From Aspidapion aeneum (taxonomy: Eukaryota > Arthropoda > Insecta > Coleoptera > Brentidae), in NCBI GenBank assembly GCA_963576565.1, contig OY755039.1, forward strand, positions 142,483,369-142,547,368: a stretch of 64,000 nucleotides of DNA, read 5' to 3'. Both the position numbers and the translations under genes were made by a program. The notes under the pieces are model-generated. The model did not search any database. It saw only the letters and a list, made by a program, of their open reading frames with translations, and was not told the DNA's origin. Positions 1 to 14,445 of the stretch are shown here, piece by piece; the first letter of the stretch is position 1; every line of letters begins with the position of its first letter.

Positions 1-1
1 C

Positions 2-61
<60 letters not shown>

Positions 62-196
62 GGCGCAGCAAAAAAGTTTCAAAATCATCTGAAACGCAAA
101 GATATATAAAAATTTTTGAAATTGGAGCAACTTTTTTTTTCTCGAAAAAAAATCACCATAGCTCACACTACTATAGTATAGTATATGTGTGAGCTA
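1..196 (+). mobile_element. 3' end of a DINE-1/mini-me-like element (copy A, cut by window edge)
   Basis: The window opens inside a perfect CAGA tract (1-60). It is followed by the same tail seen in four other copies: a block with the motif CATCTGAAACGCAAAGATAT, a T-run, then a terminal palindrome at 159-196 whose arms read TAGCTCACAC and GTGTGAGCTA. The left part lies outside the window. The superfamily call is inferred from architecture (core, GTCT/CAGA microsatellite, terminal hairpin); no Rep/helicase coding sequence is present. Confidence 0.75.
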
Positions 197-1239
197 ATAA
201 AATCGGTTTATTATTTTTTGAGTTTTTGAGAAGAACCTCAAACCTCAGAAAAACACCATCAAAATTTGGCTAAAGTTGGTGCTAATTTAAAAATATACAT
301 GTTACTCGTCGTTATGATACTGAAGTGAGTGGAAATTGCGTATTTAAATTGTCAAAAACCTACATGTCAAAAACTACAATGTTTCAACAAATTTATGGCA
401 AGAGTACATTTCAATTTATTTTGGCAATACCAAATTTTATGACTCTGCGTTAGGTTTGAATCTCGAAGCAAACGACCCGCTCGCACCGTATATGTACAGT
501 GCGATCATAAGTAAATAGTGAGAAAACTATCGCAAGAAGCGCCATCTACCGAGATACGAGAGAAACAAAAAACAAAAGCCGGCGGAAAAACTACTATTAC
601 ATATCGATCAATGAAAAGATCGAAAACAAACAAAAGAAAACAAACTATAGTCCGTGACCTACGACAGCTCTTCTGTCTTTCAGGCCGGATCAACGCATAT
701 TGCATTTTTACCCGTCATCAACACACGTGAGCGTCAATCAACGGAATTTTTAAGCCACATAATACTAACAAACGTGGAATTCCACTGACTGTCAACAATT
801 ATTAGGTGTCCATTAGATCTTGGACCCCTGTGGGGTTAAGCTTAGCTCTACCCACGGAAAAATATATGGGAGAAACAAAAACTCCTTTTTGCCCGATTAG
901 CCACGAAACTTGATTTGTTTGATTTTTAAATTCACGGGTACGAAATTCCACGTTTTGTTATTGATTAAAGGGAAAATAGACGCATTACTGCCCTAGAAAA
1001 AAATTATATAACAAACTCAGAGTAATAACATTTATTACTCTAAGATAAAAAATAATTTTTTTGTGGACTAATACCCCCCTAGATTTTCACCAAGATCCGC
1101 GCTTTTTCCGGCCGAAGCGAAACTTTTATAATTCTTCTTTCTATAATTTAACTTGTTGTTTATGATCCGTCATTTTGTTAAATTCGTCGACGCCTTTTGA
1201 TTTATCTTATTCTATTCTGCTACGAATTCTTTATATAAT
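197..1239. other. AT-rich intergenic stretch, no gene recognised
   Basis: No open frame resembles a known protein; two overlapping opposite-strand frames near 505-730 have no recognisable domain. A small perfect hairpin lies at about 1019-1041 (AGAGTAATAA, 3-base loop, TTATTACTCT). Confidence 0.6.
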
Positions 1240-1745
1240 ACGAAATGTCAATGAAACGCCACAAAAATATCGAAAAAAGTATTTTCAAAACGTAAAATGG
1301 TCGAAAAACAAATTTTTAACCGCAATTTGGTCGGAAATAAAACAATCGAAAGTAAAATAGACGAAAATAATTTTAACGAAACGTAGTTTTGTCGATTTGT
1401 AAGATTGTCGAAAATAATATAGTAGAAAATAATTTAGACGAAGTGTAATTTCGTCTATCCGTAAAAATGTCAAAATATAAAAGCATCGAAAAGTAAAACC
1501 ATCGAAAAGGAGTCGATTTGCAGAATGATCGAAGCGTAAAAAAATCAAATCATAAAAAGGCCGAAGGGTAGAAAGAATAAACAAATCGAAAAATAAAAGG
1601 TTTTAATAAAATATTTTAACCGAATCGTAATTTCATGGATCCGTAAACATGTCGAAGATGAAACGCAAGAAACACAATGGAAAAGACACGCAAAATCATC
1701 GAAACGTAGTTTTATCGAAACGCAAAAAGATCGAACATTGCATAA
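1240..1745. repeat. Degenerate short-period repeat rich in TCGAAA
   Basis: The motif (G/A)TCGAAA followed by an A-rich spacer and often GTAAAA or CGTAATTT recurs dozens of times at loose spacings of roughly 13-30 bases. It looks like an old, heavily mutated minisatellite. No conserved coding frame runs through it. Confidence 0.5.
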
Positions 1746-2907
1746 AAGTTCCAGAGGGATGAGTACCAGAGGAATGAGTTTTTTAATGGTTTTCCAATTT
1801 AAATCAAAATCTATTTAGACTACTTAACTTATGTTTTATATAAACAAAGTTCCTATACTTATAATTTTAAAACAATCAACAAAAAAATTATACTATTGAT
1901 ATCAGTCGAATATTTACTTACCAGAGGAATGATAATTGAAGCGTTCCTTTTTGATTTCTCCGAAAAAAACTAATTTTCTGCCGAAAATAAAAAGATCTAT
2001 AACTTAAACCAAACTAAAGTTGACATTATCTGTCACAACTTGTCACCCTCACAAGTAAATTAGATATCCAGGGCCGTCTTTTTCTCTAGAAATTAACCGG
2101 TTGTATTCACAAATATTGTGTTATTAAAAATGGAGCACGTTTAAAATTATAAAATTTTCCGGAGAAGATGTAAATTCGGATTTTCAAATATATGACTGCA
2201 AACTTCAGTTGTATCAATTTTTTGATAAATAGTTAAGACTTGGTTAAATATTATTTATTAGGATATTTTTTCAATTTGAGTTTTTAATATTTGGTTTGGG
2301 ACTACACCAGAGGAATATTTGCTTTGCAATAAAAAATATTATAAACTTGCAATTTTTTTTATACATTAAGCTCAAATGCTCCATAAAGAAAACATTTCGT
2401 TTTAAATCTTATAACTAAAACTATGCTTCATTTGCAGTTTGTGTTTGAAAAATATGCATTCCCACTCCACAGCGCCATTTTTGTAGAATCATCCAAATAT
2501 TTTCGGAATTAGGAGCGTTAGAAGAAAGTATTTATTACTAACAAGGTTTTTATAGGTGAATGGTAAATTGAACTTCCTGTGCAACGGAAAGAAATCTATT
2601 TTTAATTAAGCTTTCCTTTGAGACAAAAATAACTCACCCTAAGAATAAGGGGATAAAATTATGAAGCCACGTGTGTGTCAAATCTGTCAATATAGCACCG
2701 GAAGTTTGCATACCTATACATTTTAATGTATCCCTCGAAAAAGTAAAAAAAAAGGTAGAAATCTTATACAGAGTACTTAAGATGGCTTTAGTTTGCTTTT
2801 GGTTGCCTTATAGAGAAGGAGGATATGTTAATAAAATAGTTTCCGCAAAAAATATGAAAAGTCTGTTTTTGGTCTAGAAGGCTTTCATATTATATCTATA
2901 TATTTAG
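1746..2907. other. AT-rich intergenic stretch, no gene recognised
   Basis: Only the phrase CCAGAGGAAT recurs (near 1768, 1921 and 2306), suggesting remnants of a diverged repeat. The open frame at 2671-2877 has no recognisable domain. Confidence 0.5.
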
Positions 2908-3390
2908 CCTTCTTCGATCACTCTTTCTGTCTGTCGCCGTGTTCATCCATCTAGTTCCCTCATATTTTTTCAACTCGTCCGCCCATCTCATTTGGAATCT
3001 TCCCCTACTTCTTTTATTTTCCCAACGTCTCTTTGTCATCTCATCTCTTTCTGTCTGAAATTATGACCCGCAAATTTCCATTTGAATTTTGCATTTCTCT
3101 TCTGACATCCCTTACTTTTGTTTTATTTCTTATCCATTCATTCCTCTTTCTATTTGTTAGCTTTACATGTAACATTTGTATTTCCATTAATCTTTGGGCT
3201 TTAGTTACCCTACCCATGTTTGATTTTGTAAGTGTCCAGGTCTGGGATACATAGGTAAGCAGAGGAAGGATAGATTAGTTATACATTTTCGTTTTGAGGT
3301 ACTGAGGATATTTTTTATTATGTAGCTTAATTCACCGAATGCTGCCCAGGCCAATCTTTCTTGTCTCTTGATTTCGGCTGTTTGGTTTTC
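2908..3390 (-). pseudogene. Decayed RTE-like LINE, C-terminal end of endonuclease-reverse transcriptase
   Basis: Read on the minus strand, fragments match the region after the reverse transcriptase of RTE-type LINE proteins. LAWAAFGELSYIIKN lies near 3345-3300, and RRWENKRSRGRF with MRWADELKKYEGTRWMNTA near 3020-2935. In this family these precede and follow the conserved Y/G-H-V-x-R segment. Several in-frame stops and at least one frameshift separate the pieces, so it is non-functional. The 5' part of the element is absent. The assignment comes from recognition of these motifs; the exact clade is less sure. Confidence 0.65.
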
Positions 3391-3447
3391 TTTTTTGAGT
3401 TCAATAATGATTTCGGCTGTTTGGTTTTCTTTTTTGAGTTCAATAAT
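3370..3447. repeat. Tandem duplication of a 39-bp unit
   Basis: Two essentially identical 39-base units starting GATTTCGGCTGTTTGG (3370 and 3409), directly beside the LINE remnant and followed by a C homopolymer. Confidence 0.85.
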
Positions 3448-4365
3448 TCCCCCCCCCCCCAAAGCTACTAAATATTGACCCCTAATACAAGAATTATCCT
3501 CAAAAATTAATATTAAAATGTATCTATATAATCTGCGCTCAAGCTCCCCCCCCCAGGATTCATCTCTAAGTATCGCTCTGTCTCGCTATTAATTTCTGCA
3601 CTCTGTCTAGAAAGCGTTACTTAAAAAAATATATAAAAACGATATTTTCATTTAAAAAAATTGTGTAGGTAGATATCAACTCATTTAATTTAGCAATTAT
3701 ATTTTTGCCAATTGTCTTAATTGGAAAAAGTAATTGTAGTTGTTTAATTTGTCTTTTCAACCTTTGAGCAAACGTATTTATACAGGTTGGTCCAAATACA
3801 ACGAGTTTTAGGAGCCAAATATTATGTATGTATCCTTAGCAAATAATAAAATGTTTTTTTATTGTTACTTTACTTCTTACTTTATCTGCATCAAACTAAG
3901 CTTTTGCCTATCATCCAATAAATTATTCTAATTTATTTCTGATATTTGACCATATCACAAAGAAGGAAACGTACTTTGTGATCATATTAACACAAAATTC
4001 CTGACCTTCTATGACACACCTGAGAAATAGTTTAAAGTAACAAGTAAATTGGGAGATTTTTAAATGCTTATTTGACATTTCTGAAGCTGCGAGTGGTAAC
4101 TTGGCATCACGGTTGTCTGGTAAATCCTGGCCAATGAGAACTCGGCAGTGTATGATGCGGCAGTTACCCTGCCCCACGTTCAATAAAGAGAGACATATAC
4201 ATCACATTATCTATTTAAAAGTCGGAAAAATACCAAAATTTATTAAAAAATTAAATAATTTATGATAAACATTTGAAAAATTATATAAATATTAAATTAA
4301 GGAGAGGATAAATGCTTTTCCTAACTTAAATAGACTCTCTTGTTTAATTTACTACTACTATGTCG
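3448..4365. other. AT-rich stretch with C-runs, no gene recognised
   Basis: Contains C homopolymers (about 3449-3460 and 3546-3555) and the AT-rich DNA common to this locus. No coding region or RNA gene is recognisable. Confidence 0.5.
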
Positions 4366-4840
4366 GTTTAGAACGTTTTTCTACGTTGTCCGACGCCTAT
4401 TCCCCACCTCCTTCGATCCTGACAATCTTCCTTCAGGTTTTTTTGACTCATTGATCTTTGGATTGACTGTTGCCATTCCAGTTTAGGACGCCCTCTTTTT
4501 CTGCGCCCTATTGGCTGCCATTCTAGGACCTGCTTTGGTAATCTTTCGTCGTTCTTCATATCAGTTGCCTTTTAGTGATGTCATGCGTTATGCTTCCCTC
4601 GTTCCCATTCTTTCTTTTATGATCTCATTTCTTATATGATCTGTTTTAGATATTCTCATTGATCTTCTTATTGCATCCATTTCGACACTTTTCATTTTTG
4701 CTTTGTATTTTTCTGTTACACGACAAGTCTCTATTCCATACAACAGCGTGCTTTTCACCATTGATTCATATTTAATGTTAAGACAGCCAATATCCTTTTT
4801 TGCTGTTTGTTCAATTTAATGAAACTTTTTTAACCGAACT
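4366..4840 (-). pseudogene. LINE reverse transcriptase C-terminal fragment (RTE-like)
   Basis: On the minus strand the higher-coordinate half reads KSTLLYGIETCRVTEKYKAK and then RRSMRISKTDHIRNEIIKER, the usual segment after the reverse transcriptase palm. A second frame (4559-4368) gives MKNDERLPKQVLEW and GRRKRGRPKLEW, the basic C-terminal tail. The two halves are in different frames with a stop between, so it is a dead 5'-truncated copy. It is clearly related to the better preserved LINE at 40355-41663, which ends with the same LPKQ-LxW and GRRKRGRP motifs, but it is a separate insertion. Confidence 0.75.
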
Positions 4841-5667
4841 CTTTAGCAGCCCCTTATTTCTATTGACAAAAAATGTATTTGTTAGTGTTTGTTATAGCCA
4901 AAAAATCAAATTAATGTTTAAAAAAAAAGGAAAAGAATCAAAGAAAAAGAAATTAAAAATAACTGACCCATGACGTACACCTTTTTAGATTTTTATCCAC
5001 GTCAGTTCGCGATTTATACGCTCTATCAACCTGTAATCAGAAACAATTTTTAACATTTTTAAAGCCCGTACAAAATTTTAGTTTAGAAGTTAATAAAAAA
5101 TAATAAAATAATAATAAAACACGCTTGGCTGGCACTGCATAACACTTAATTTTTTTGAGCGTTTGAGTGTTAAGCAGCGTATATACAGTGAAATGAAATG
5201 CTGCTTCTAGCAGATTAATAATTGGCTTTTTAGAAATAAGTAAAAACTTGTGCTGATACCTATTTTAAAAGTTTATAAAAAAGTATAAACAACGGTTTAG
5301 TTATGGTATATCAATGTATACCGTTGTTTTTCTTATTTCATAAGCTTACAAATAAGGTAGTGCAAGTTGGGTAATTCTCTCGGGAAAAATAAGTTGTAGG
5401 TCATTAATCAGTAGACCTTTTTCCGGGGGTCCGGCCAAAAATTTTTTGTGTGAGGAGGAAAGCACATGAAAAAACTCAGTTGACAAACAAATATTTTAAA
5501 AAACTTAAAATTTCCAAAATCTATGAGAGCTTTCACCGACACACGAAATAAAAAAGTGGTCTATTTGATCAGACCTACTTATCTATTATATAAGTTCTTC
5601 GGTGCGCTGAATTCGATTGCGGGGTTCATCTTGACTGTACACTATAAAACTTCGGGAAAATTAAATA
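4841..5667. other. AT-rich intergenic stretch, no gene recognised
   Basis: No open frame or repeat family could be identified. Confidence 0.5.
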
Positions 5668-5751
5668 AAATACTCTGTCAATATATGGGCCCCTAAGCTC
5701 ACACTAGGTACTATAGTTATAGTGTACGTGTGAGCTAATATAACTAAAAAC

Positions 5752-6090
5752 TGAAATATATTTTATTCAACTCCAGACTAAATTACCTTTTGTTTGATAC
5801 CACACAAGCCATGTTTTGACTTAATCTCAAATTTTTCTACCCCCACCCTTAAAAAAAACAAAAAATACAATGTATTTTGTTAAACTCCGGACTCAATCAC
5901 CTTTCGTTTGATATCACACATGCCATATTTTCACAAACTCTAATTTTTCAAATATACCCCCACCCTTTTTCTTAAATAAATTAAAATGTATTTTGTTTAA
6001 CTCCAGACTCAATTACCTTTTGTTTGATATCACACACGCCATATTTTCACAAAAACTCTAATTTTTGAAATCTACCCCCACCCTTTTATT
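5752..6090 (+). repeat. Three internal direct repeats of DINE-like copy B
   Basis: Three diverged units of about 110-118 bp share TTTTGTTTAACTCCAGACTC, TTTGATATCACAC, GCCATATTTTCAC and CTACCCCCACCC. The same unit occurs three times in copies C and D. Confidence 0.85.
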
Positions 6091-6199
6091 TGGTTTATGT
6101 TCGGTGGATTTAGTTCATTTTTAAATGGGACAATCTCGACCCAAGACCCAGCCTAGGTACCAAATTTCATTAAAATCGGCAAAGCGGTTTTTGAGTTAT

Positions 6200-8714
<2,515 letters not shown>

Positions 8715-8852
8715 GGCGCAACAAAAAAGTTTCACAATCATCTGAAACGCAAAGATTTATAAAAAAATTTGAAATCGGAGCAACTTTTTTTTTTCGAAAA
8801 TATTAGGATCACCATAGCTCACACTATTATAGTATAGTATATGTGTGAGCTA

Positions 8853-10239
8853 AAACGTTGCAATTTTTCGCGTTCACAAAATAAGTTGCGCAAAACTCTG
8901 AAAATTGCAACAAAAATGATGAAAACGTGGTTTTATAAAGTAGTTCTGCGCAGTGGTCAAATAGACTCTGACTTTTTTTAATTGAGCTTAGTCATATCTT
9001 GAGACCCTGTATGTATGACATATTTACTCTAGTCTTATCTAGTATAATCTAAAATTTTTATTTGTAGGTATATAGGTCTCGTCAAATGTACAGACCACTT
9101 CGTGATTTTGTGTACCTACCGGTGTTATTATTGCAAGTTTTTCCTCTGTGCGATTTTTTTTGCATGCGAATTTTTTCGAATGCGCTTTTTTCCTTTACCT
9201 TACGCATATTTATCCTACGTTTTTTTCCTATGCGCTTATTATCGGGAATCTAATAAAGCTAACAAAAATATTTATTTTAGCCTTTAACTAATCTGTAGCA
9301 GCTACCAGCCTTTATACATACTATATTTTTTTCGGGCTGTGGGGGGTAATTACCCCCTCACCACCCCCCCCCCTCCCCGTAGAACCGCCGGTGACTTGGC
9401 ATTCGATTATCTTTACGAGTACACATAACGAAAAAATGTTTCACATGACTTCAAAATTAACTATTTTTCTTTTTGTTAGGATCCATCATGAGTGTCTGCA
9501 TTTTTTTACAATTATTTAAGTACCTCTATTTAGTCCTGAATTAACTCTTTCGATGATCACTTAAGTCTCAAAAACCCTTTACAAAAAAAAATTATTATTC
9601 TTCTGGACACTTCAAGTTGCAACAGTTTTACATTTATGGCCTCCCAGGATGTAATAAGAGCGTATTATTTCTATAAATAGCCCCAGGAAGAGACTAGAGA
9701 AATCACCCCTATTAATTCAAAAATTTTTGCAGAAGAGCTACTTTACAAAAATAGCCAAGCTTATGCAAGATGCAGAATTTTACAAAAAGGGTCAGTCATG
9801 TGGTTAAAAGGGTTATATTGTGTAGGGGTACCGAACCTCCATGACATATTTTATTTTATTAGACAGGGCAAGGCCCACAAAAATATACAGGACACGACGC
9901 TGACAAAAACAGCTGTTCTCGGGGGAGGGGGGGGGGGTTCGGTTCGGTTCGGTTCGGTTCATTATTATATTAATAGCCAAGTTTAAAAATATATTTCCAA
10001 ACTAGTAAGAACCTTTCATTTTGAAATTTGTATTGGAAAACTTGGCTTTACTTTTATCTCAATTCTTTTTACGGAATGCCATTTTCGCGTACTTCGCTTT
10101 TTTTACATGAAATGTTTTTGTTATGATTTCACTTCTTTTTTAAAGGAATTGGATAATACTTCATTTTTAAAGTAGTAAAATATGCGGAATATTGTTCAAA
10201 ACTTTTGCAATGCCTTACTTAAATTTTTGAGATTTTTTA
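8853..10239. other. AT-rich intergenic stretch with short simple repeats
   Basis: No gene recognised. It contains a C-rich patch at about 9352-9378, a G-run at about 9920-9937, and a short GGTTC pentamer repeat at about 9937-9960. The phrase near 9866-9920 (AAGGCCCACAAAAATATACA) resembles 12711-12765, so it is a fragment of a dispersed repeat. Confidence 0.5.
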
Positions 10240-11680
10240 ATTTTTTTCCAATGTTTTATCGTAGTTCCTATCAGCCTTCCAAAGCTCAGCTCTCTAGCGT
10301 TTCTGAAAGTGCACAATGTCACTTTTACATAACTTTACATGTATAGGGGAGGGAAATAAATTAAAATTGTCGTGTTTTTAAATTTTGTCCTATACTTTTA
10401 TCATAGTTCCTATCAGTCTTCCAATGCTCAGCTCTCTAGCGTTTCTGGAAGTGGGTAATGTTACTTTTACATTACTTTACATTTATAGGGGAGGAGAGTA
10501 AATGAAAATATTGGACTTTTAAAATTTTTTCCCATGGTTTTATCATAGTTTTAATCAGCATTCCAATGCTCAGCTCTCTAGCATTTCTGGAAGTGGGCAA
10601 TGTTAGTTTTATATAAATTTACATTTATAGGAGAGGGAAGTAAATTAAAATGTTGGTGTTTTTAAATTTTTTCATATAGTTTTATCATATTGTCTTTCAG
10701 TCTTAAAAAGTTCAGCTCTCTAGCGTTTCTGGAAGTGGGCAGTGTTACTTTTACATAACTTTACATTAATAGGGGAAGGAAGTAAATTAGAATTTTGGGG
10801 TTTTTTAATTTTTTTCTATAACTTTATCATAGTTACTATCGATCTTCCAAAGCTCAGCTCTCTAGTATGTCTGGAAGTAGGCAATGTTAATTTTACATAA
10901 CTTTAAATTAGAATTTTGATGTTTTTACTATAGTTTTATCATAGTTCCTATCAGTCTGCCAAAGCTCAGCTCTCTAGCATTTCTTTTACTTAACTTTACA
11001 TTTATAGGGCAGGGAAGTAAATTAGAATTTTGGGGTGTTTTAATTTTTTCATATAGTTTTATCATAGTTCCTATCAGTCTGCCAAAGCTCAACTATCTAG
11101 CATTTCAGGAAGTGGGCAATGCTACTTTTACATAACTTTAAATGTATAGGGGAGGGGAGTAAATTAAAATTTTGGGTTTTTTTTATTTTTTTCATATAGT
11201 TTTATCATAGTTCCTATCAGTCTGCCAAAGCTCAACTATCTAGCATTTCTGGAAGTGGGCAATGCTACTTTTACATAACTTTAAATGTATAGGGAGAAGA
11301 GTAAATTAAAATTTTGGGGTTTTTTTATTTTTTCCTATAGTTTTATCATAGTTCCTATCAGTCTGTCAAAGCTCAGGTCTCTAGCATTTCTTTTACTTAA
11401 CTTTACATTTATAGGGGAGGGAAGTAAATTAGAATTTTGGAGTGTTTTAATTTTTTCATATAGTTTTATCATAGTTCCTATCAGTCTGCCAAAGCTCAAC
11501 TCTCTAGCATTTCTGGAAGTGGGCGATGCTACTTTTATATAACTTTAAATGTATAGAGGAGGGGAGTAAATTAAAATTTTGGGGTTTTTTGATTTTTCCC
11601 AGAGGTTTGGTCATAATTTCTATCAGTCTGCCAAATTTCAGCTTTGTACCATGTCTGGAAGTACAGTAGAATATTGATGA
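10240..11680 (+). repeat. Tandem array of about 140-bp units, about 11 copies
   Basis: Each unit carries ATCATAGTTCCTATCAGTCT, CAAAGCTCAGCTCTCTAGC, TTCTGGAAGTGGGCAATG and TTTACATTTATAGGGGAGGG. Spacing is about 140 bp, with two shorter units near 10920-11030 and 11370-11470 where the GGAAGTGGGCAATG part is deleted. No open reading frame is conserved between units. Confidence 0.9.
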
Positions 11681-12060
11681 TCTATACATGAGTGAGTCAG
11701 TGAGTGAGTGGCAATTTCGACGTTTTCTGAAATTTCGTAACTACTTTACTACTTTATGGAATTCCATGAAACTTGGAGGGGTTGTTAACTCCATGGAGAT
11801 CTACGACTGTGCAAAGTTTGAGATTCGTAGCTCATTCCGAAGTAGAGTTTTAGGTAGGACAAATATCGGTTGAAATGTTTCCAGAAAAGATGGTTACGGC
11901 GCGCGAACTTGGCGAGGCACTGCCTTTTTCGATTTTTTAATGATTTTTTACAATAAGGTTTATTTAGAATCCAAAATACAAAATTACACTACAAAAAAAT
12001 CATTTCTTGATGTTGTAATTCTTGTATAAACACATGTAAATAACTACATATATTAAGTTT
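11681..12060 (+). other. Trailing block after the 140-bp array, with a short TGAG/TCAG microsatellite
   Basis: Right after the array comes GAGTGAGTCAGTGAGTGAGT (about 11689-11709), then a block with TGGAATTCCATGAAACTTGG. The arrangement of tandem units, short tetranucleotide run and conserved block parallels the DINE-like elements, so the array may belong to a second element family of that kind. This is inference. Confidence 0.35.
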
Positions 12061-12077
12061 TAAAAGTCTGCCCAATA

Positions 12078-12358
12078 CAAGGGCGGATCCAGAGGTGCTT
12101 CTCGGGGGGGGGGGGGGGGGGGGCACTTTAGGTGACATTCTCTGTTGGCAAAAAACGGCTACAAATTCAGGATAATTTATTAATAAAAGTGGTTGTAATT
12201 TCGATGATAATAACAATAGACACTTTCATGCGCCGCAAGCAAAAATTTTGAATTTTTATTAGCAAAAACCTTACTTTTTCCTAATTTTTTGTATATTCAA
12301 AAAATTCTCGGGGAGGGGGCAAGTGCCTCTAGTGCCCCCCCCCCTGGATCCGCCACTG
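12078..12358. mobile_element. CAGTGGCGGATCC-type MITE (hAT-like)
   Basis: Ends are CAAGGGCGGATCCAG and, in reverse complement at the right, CAGTGGCGGATCCAG, each followed inward by a long G or C run. Flanks GCCCAATA (12070-12077) and GCCCTATA (12359-12366) match at 7 of 8 bases, consistent with an old 8-bp target duplication. CAG...CTG ends with 8-bp duplications are typical of hAT elements. No transposase is encoded. Confidence 0.8.
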
Positions 12359-12406
12359 GCCCTATATAAACAATAGATGTAGGTAATCCGATTACTTTTC
12401 ACGCAG

Positions 12407-12716
12407 AAACGAACACATTCGCTTCTTCTTTAAATTTAATTTTTCTGTAAGCTAATGAAGCGGCCCTAAAAAATTAAGGATTACTATACATTCAAAAACA
12501 ATTGTTCTAAAAGAGTATAGTAAAAACAATCTCAAAAACGGCTTTTAAAAAAAAATCAAATAATTCATGAACCGTCATTCCAACTTCAATATTTTAAAGA
12601 CAATCAGCTGTTTCGTGACGTGACCAACAAAAAGAAAATCAGCCTTCGCAGTGACGTCAATAAAGTTGTAGATCGTGGCCCGTCGGTTTTGATAGCGCTA
12701 CCTCAACCAAGGCCAA
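12407..12716 (+). repeat. Direct repeat, left copy (about 310 bp)
   Basis: Nearly identical to 13017-13326. Shared phrases include CAGCTGTTTCGTGACGTGAC and GTCAATAAAGTTGTAGATCG. The pair could be a local duplication or two insertions of one repeat; LTRs are unlikely because no LTR-element coding or primer-binding site is seen between them. Confidence 0.85.
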
Positions 12717-13016
12717 CACAAAAATAGAGACCACGACCCTGAAAAAATCAGCTGTTCTCCGGGTACTGAATTTTACATTGGGTCTTATGGGAGGTCAGAC
12801 GTTTTTTTATGATATTTTCAAAATGGTACTACAGATTTCCGCGAAATTTCAGTGAAATATTCTCAGACACCATTCCGATATTCCACCAAAGTTTTGTGAG
12901 GAATCAACATGATTAAAAGGTTAAAATCTTCAAGATTTAGCATTCTTTATTTTGAATTCAAATTACCCGCCATATACCACATGCCAACTGTTATATTTGA
13001 CATGTATTTGACTTTG

Positions 13017-13326
13017 TCATCTGTGATTGTCACATTCGCTTCTGCTTTAAACTTAATTTTTGTGTGAGCCAATGAAGCGGCTCTGAAAAATTAAGGATTA
13101 CTATAGATTAAAAAAAAATTGTTCTAAAAGAATATAGTAAAAACAATCTTAAAACCGGCTTTATTTAAAAAAAAATCAAATATTCATAAACCGTCATTCC
13201 AACTTCAATATTTTAAAGACAATCAGCTGTTTCGTGACGTGACCAACAAAAAGAAAATCAGCCTTCGCAGTGACGTCAATAAAGTTGTAGATCGTGGCCC
13301 GTCCGTTTTGATAGCGCTACCTCAAC
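13017..13326 (+). repeat. Direct repeat, right copy (about 310 bp)
   Basis: Second copy of the unit at 12407-12716, about 610 bp downstream. The last 140 bases are almost identical; the first half has diverged by several substitutions and small indels. Confidence 0.85.
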
Positions 13327-14170
13327 ATACTTAATATGTCAAGGGGCTCTATTACAATTTGCAGATCTCTTATTTTGTGACAACCTCTCTTTTTGACAGA
13401 TGTTTAAACTCTTTCTGAAGTACGACACACGTGATCACATGCATCTGATAAGCTCTATTGTTAATTGTAGTTTATTCAGGTAAATGGTATAAACTACCCG
13501 CAGAATTTTGTAGACTCTATAATGGCATAAAGTCGGGCTTGGCCTTATCTGGAGTTATCTTTTATCGATAACTGGATATCGGGGTTTTATTTTAACATTT
13601 TTAACCCTTCATCAGCCCCCTTTTTAACACGTGCTTGGTCGGTTTTTTTTAATGAGCAATTTTTAAAAAGGGTTGTAGATATAGATTTAAACAGAAAAAA
13701 CTACCGTTGAAAAGAATTATCAAAAGGTCAAAAGACGGATTTTTTCGTATTACATTTTGCTTTAATAGTCCTTTGTTTTTTAAATACAGGGTGTCAAAAT
13801 TAACATTAAAAATTGGACTGAAAATTATAAGATATCAAAAATCTGTTTTTTTTTGGCAACAAATATATATTTTTTTAAATAAAATTTGGTGCTAAATGAT
13901 AACACCTATTATATTTTCTATTATTTATAGATATTACAAAAATTTATCTCAATTTTAAAAAAAAATATATAATAGATCTTAAAAATTTAATTTTTAAAAA
14001 AATTGACAAATTTAATAATTTATACTTATTGCAAAGGTTTGGTTGGCCTACGCATCGAAGGCCATCTAGCCACAGTCTGTAACTTAATTTTTTTTCTCAT
14101 GAAGGGTTTAATTTTGCCTGATGCTCTTTGTCGAACACAGGGGTATCGTGCTAGCGCCATCCAAATAACT
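13327..14170. other. AT-rich intergenic stretch, no gene recognised
   Basis: The only landmark is a lone TACAGGGTGTCAAAATTAAC near 13786, a single terminus of the CAGGGTGT MITE group. Confidence 0.45.
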
Positions 14171-14445
14171 ATTTCTGTTATTCGAGTGTATTTTGACCTA
14201 CCCTAGCAGTATCGTCGTGATGTCTGTGTGTAACTCTGTCCGTAATACGATAGCTCCTAAACCGCCCATCCGATTTTCATGAAATTTTTCGGTAAAATAG
14301 TATTCAATACTGTAACCAGTTTTTTGACAGTTAAAAAGTTTTAAAAATGCTAACTTTTTAACGGAGTGTCACATCAATCTGCGGTCACATTTTTTAAAAA
14401 AATTTGTATAACCAAAAACTTGGTACGAGCTTTTGTTTCAGACAT
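14171..14445 (+). repeat. Unique head of the dispersed repeat that gave rise to the 408-bp satellite
   Basis: GTGTATTTTGACCTACCCTA and the following block (TAATACGATAGCTCCTAAAC, CCGATTTTCATGAAATTTTT) match the reverse complement of 47893-48270, where the same parts occur in the same order once. The block therefore belongs to a dispersed element, and the adjacent tandem array is an amplification of its 3' part. Confidence 0.65.

Noticed and set aside
9937..9960. GGTTC repeat as telomere-like sequence
   Set aside because: Insect telomeres are TTAGG/TCAGG-type; only about five units here, beside a G-run.
12407..13326. Direct repeats as LTRs of a retrotransposon
   Set aside because: The 300-bp gap between them has no coding sequence, primer-binding site or polypurine tract, and the repeat ends are not TG...CA.
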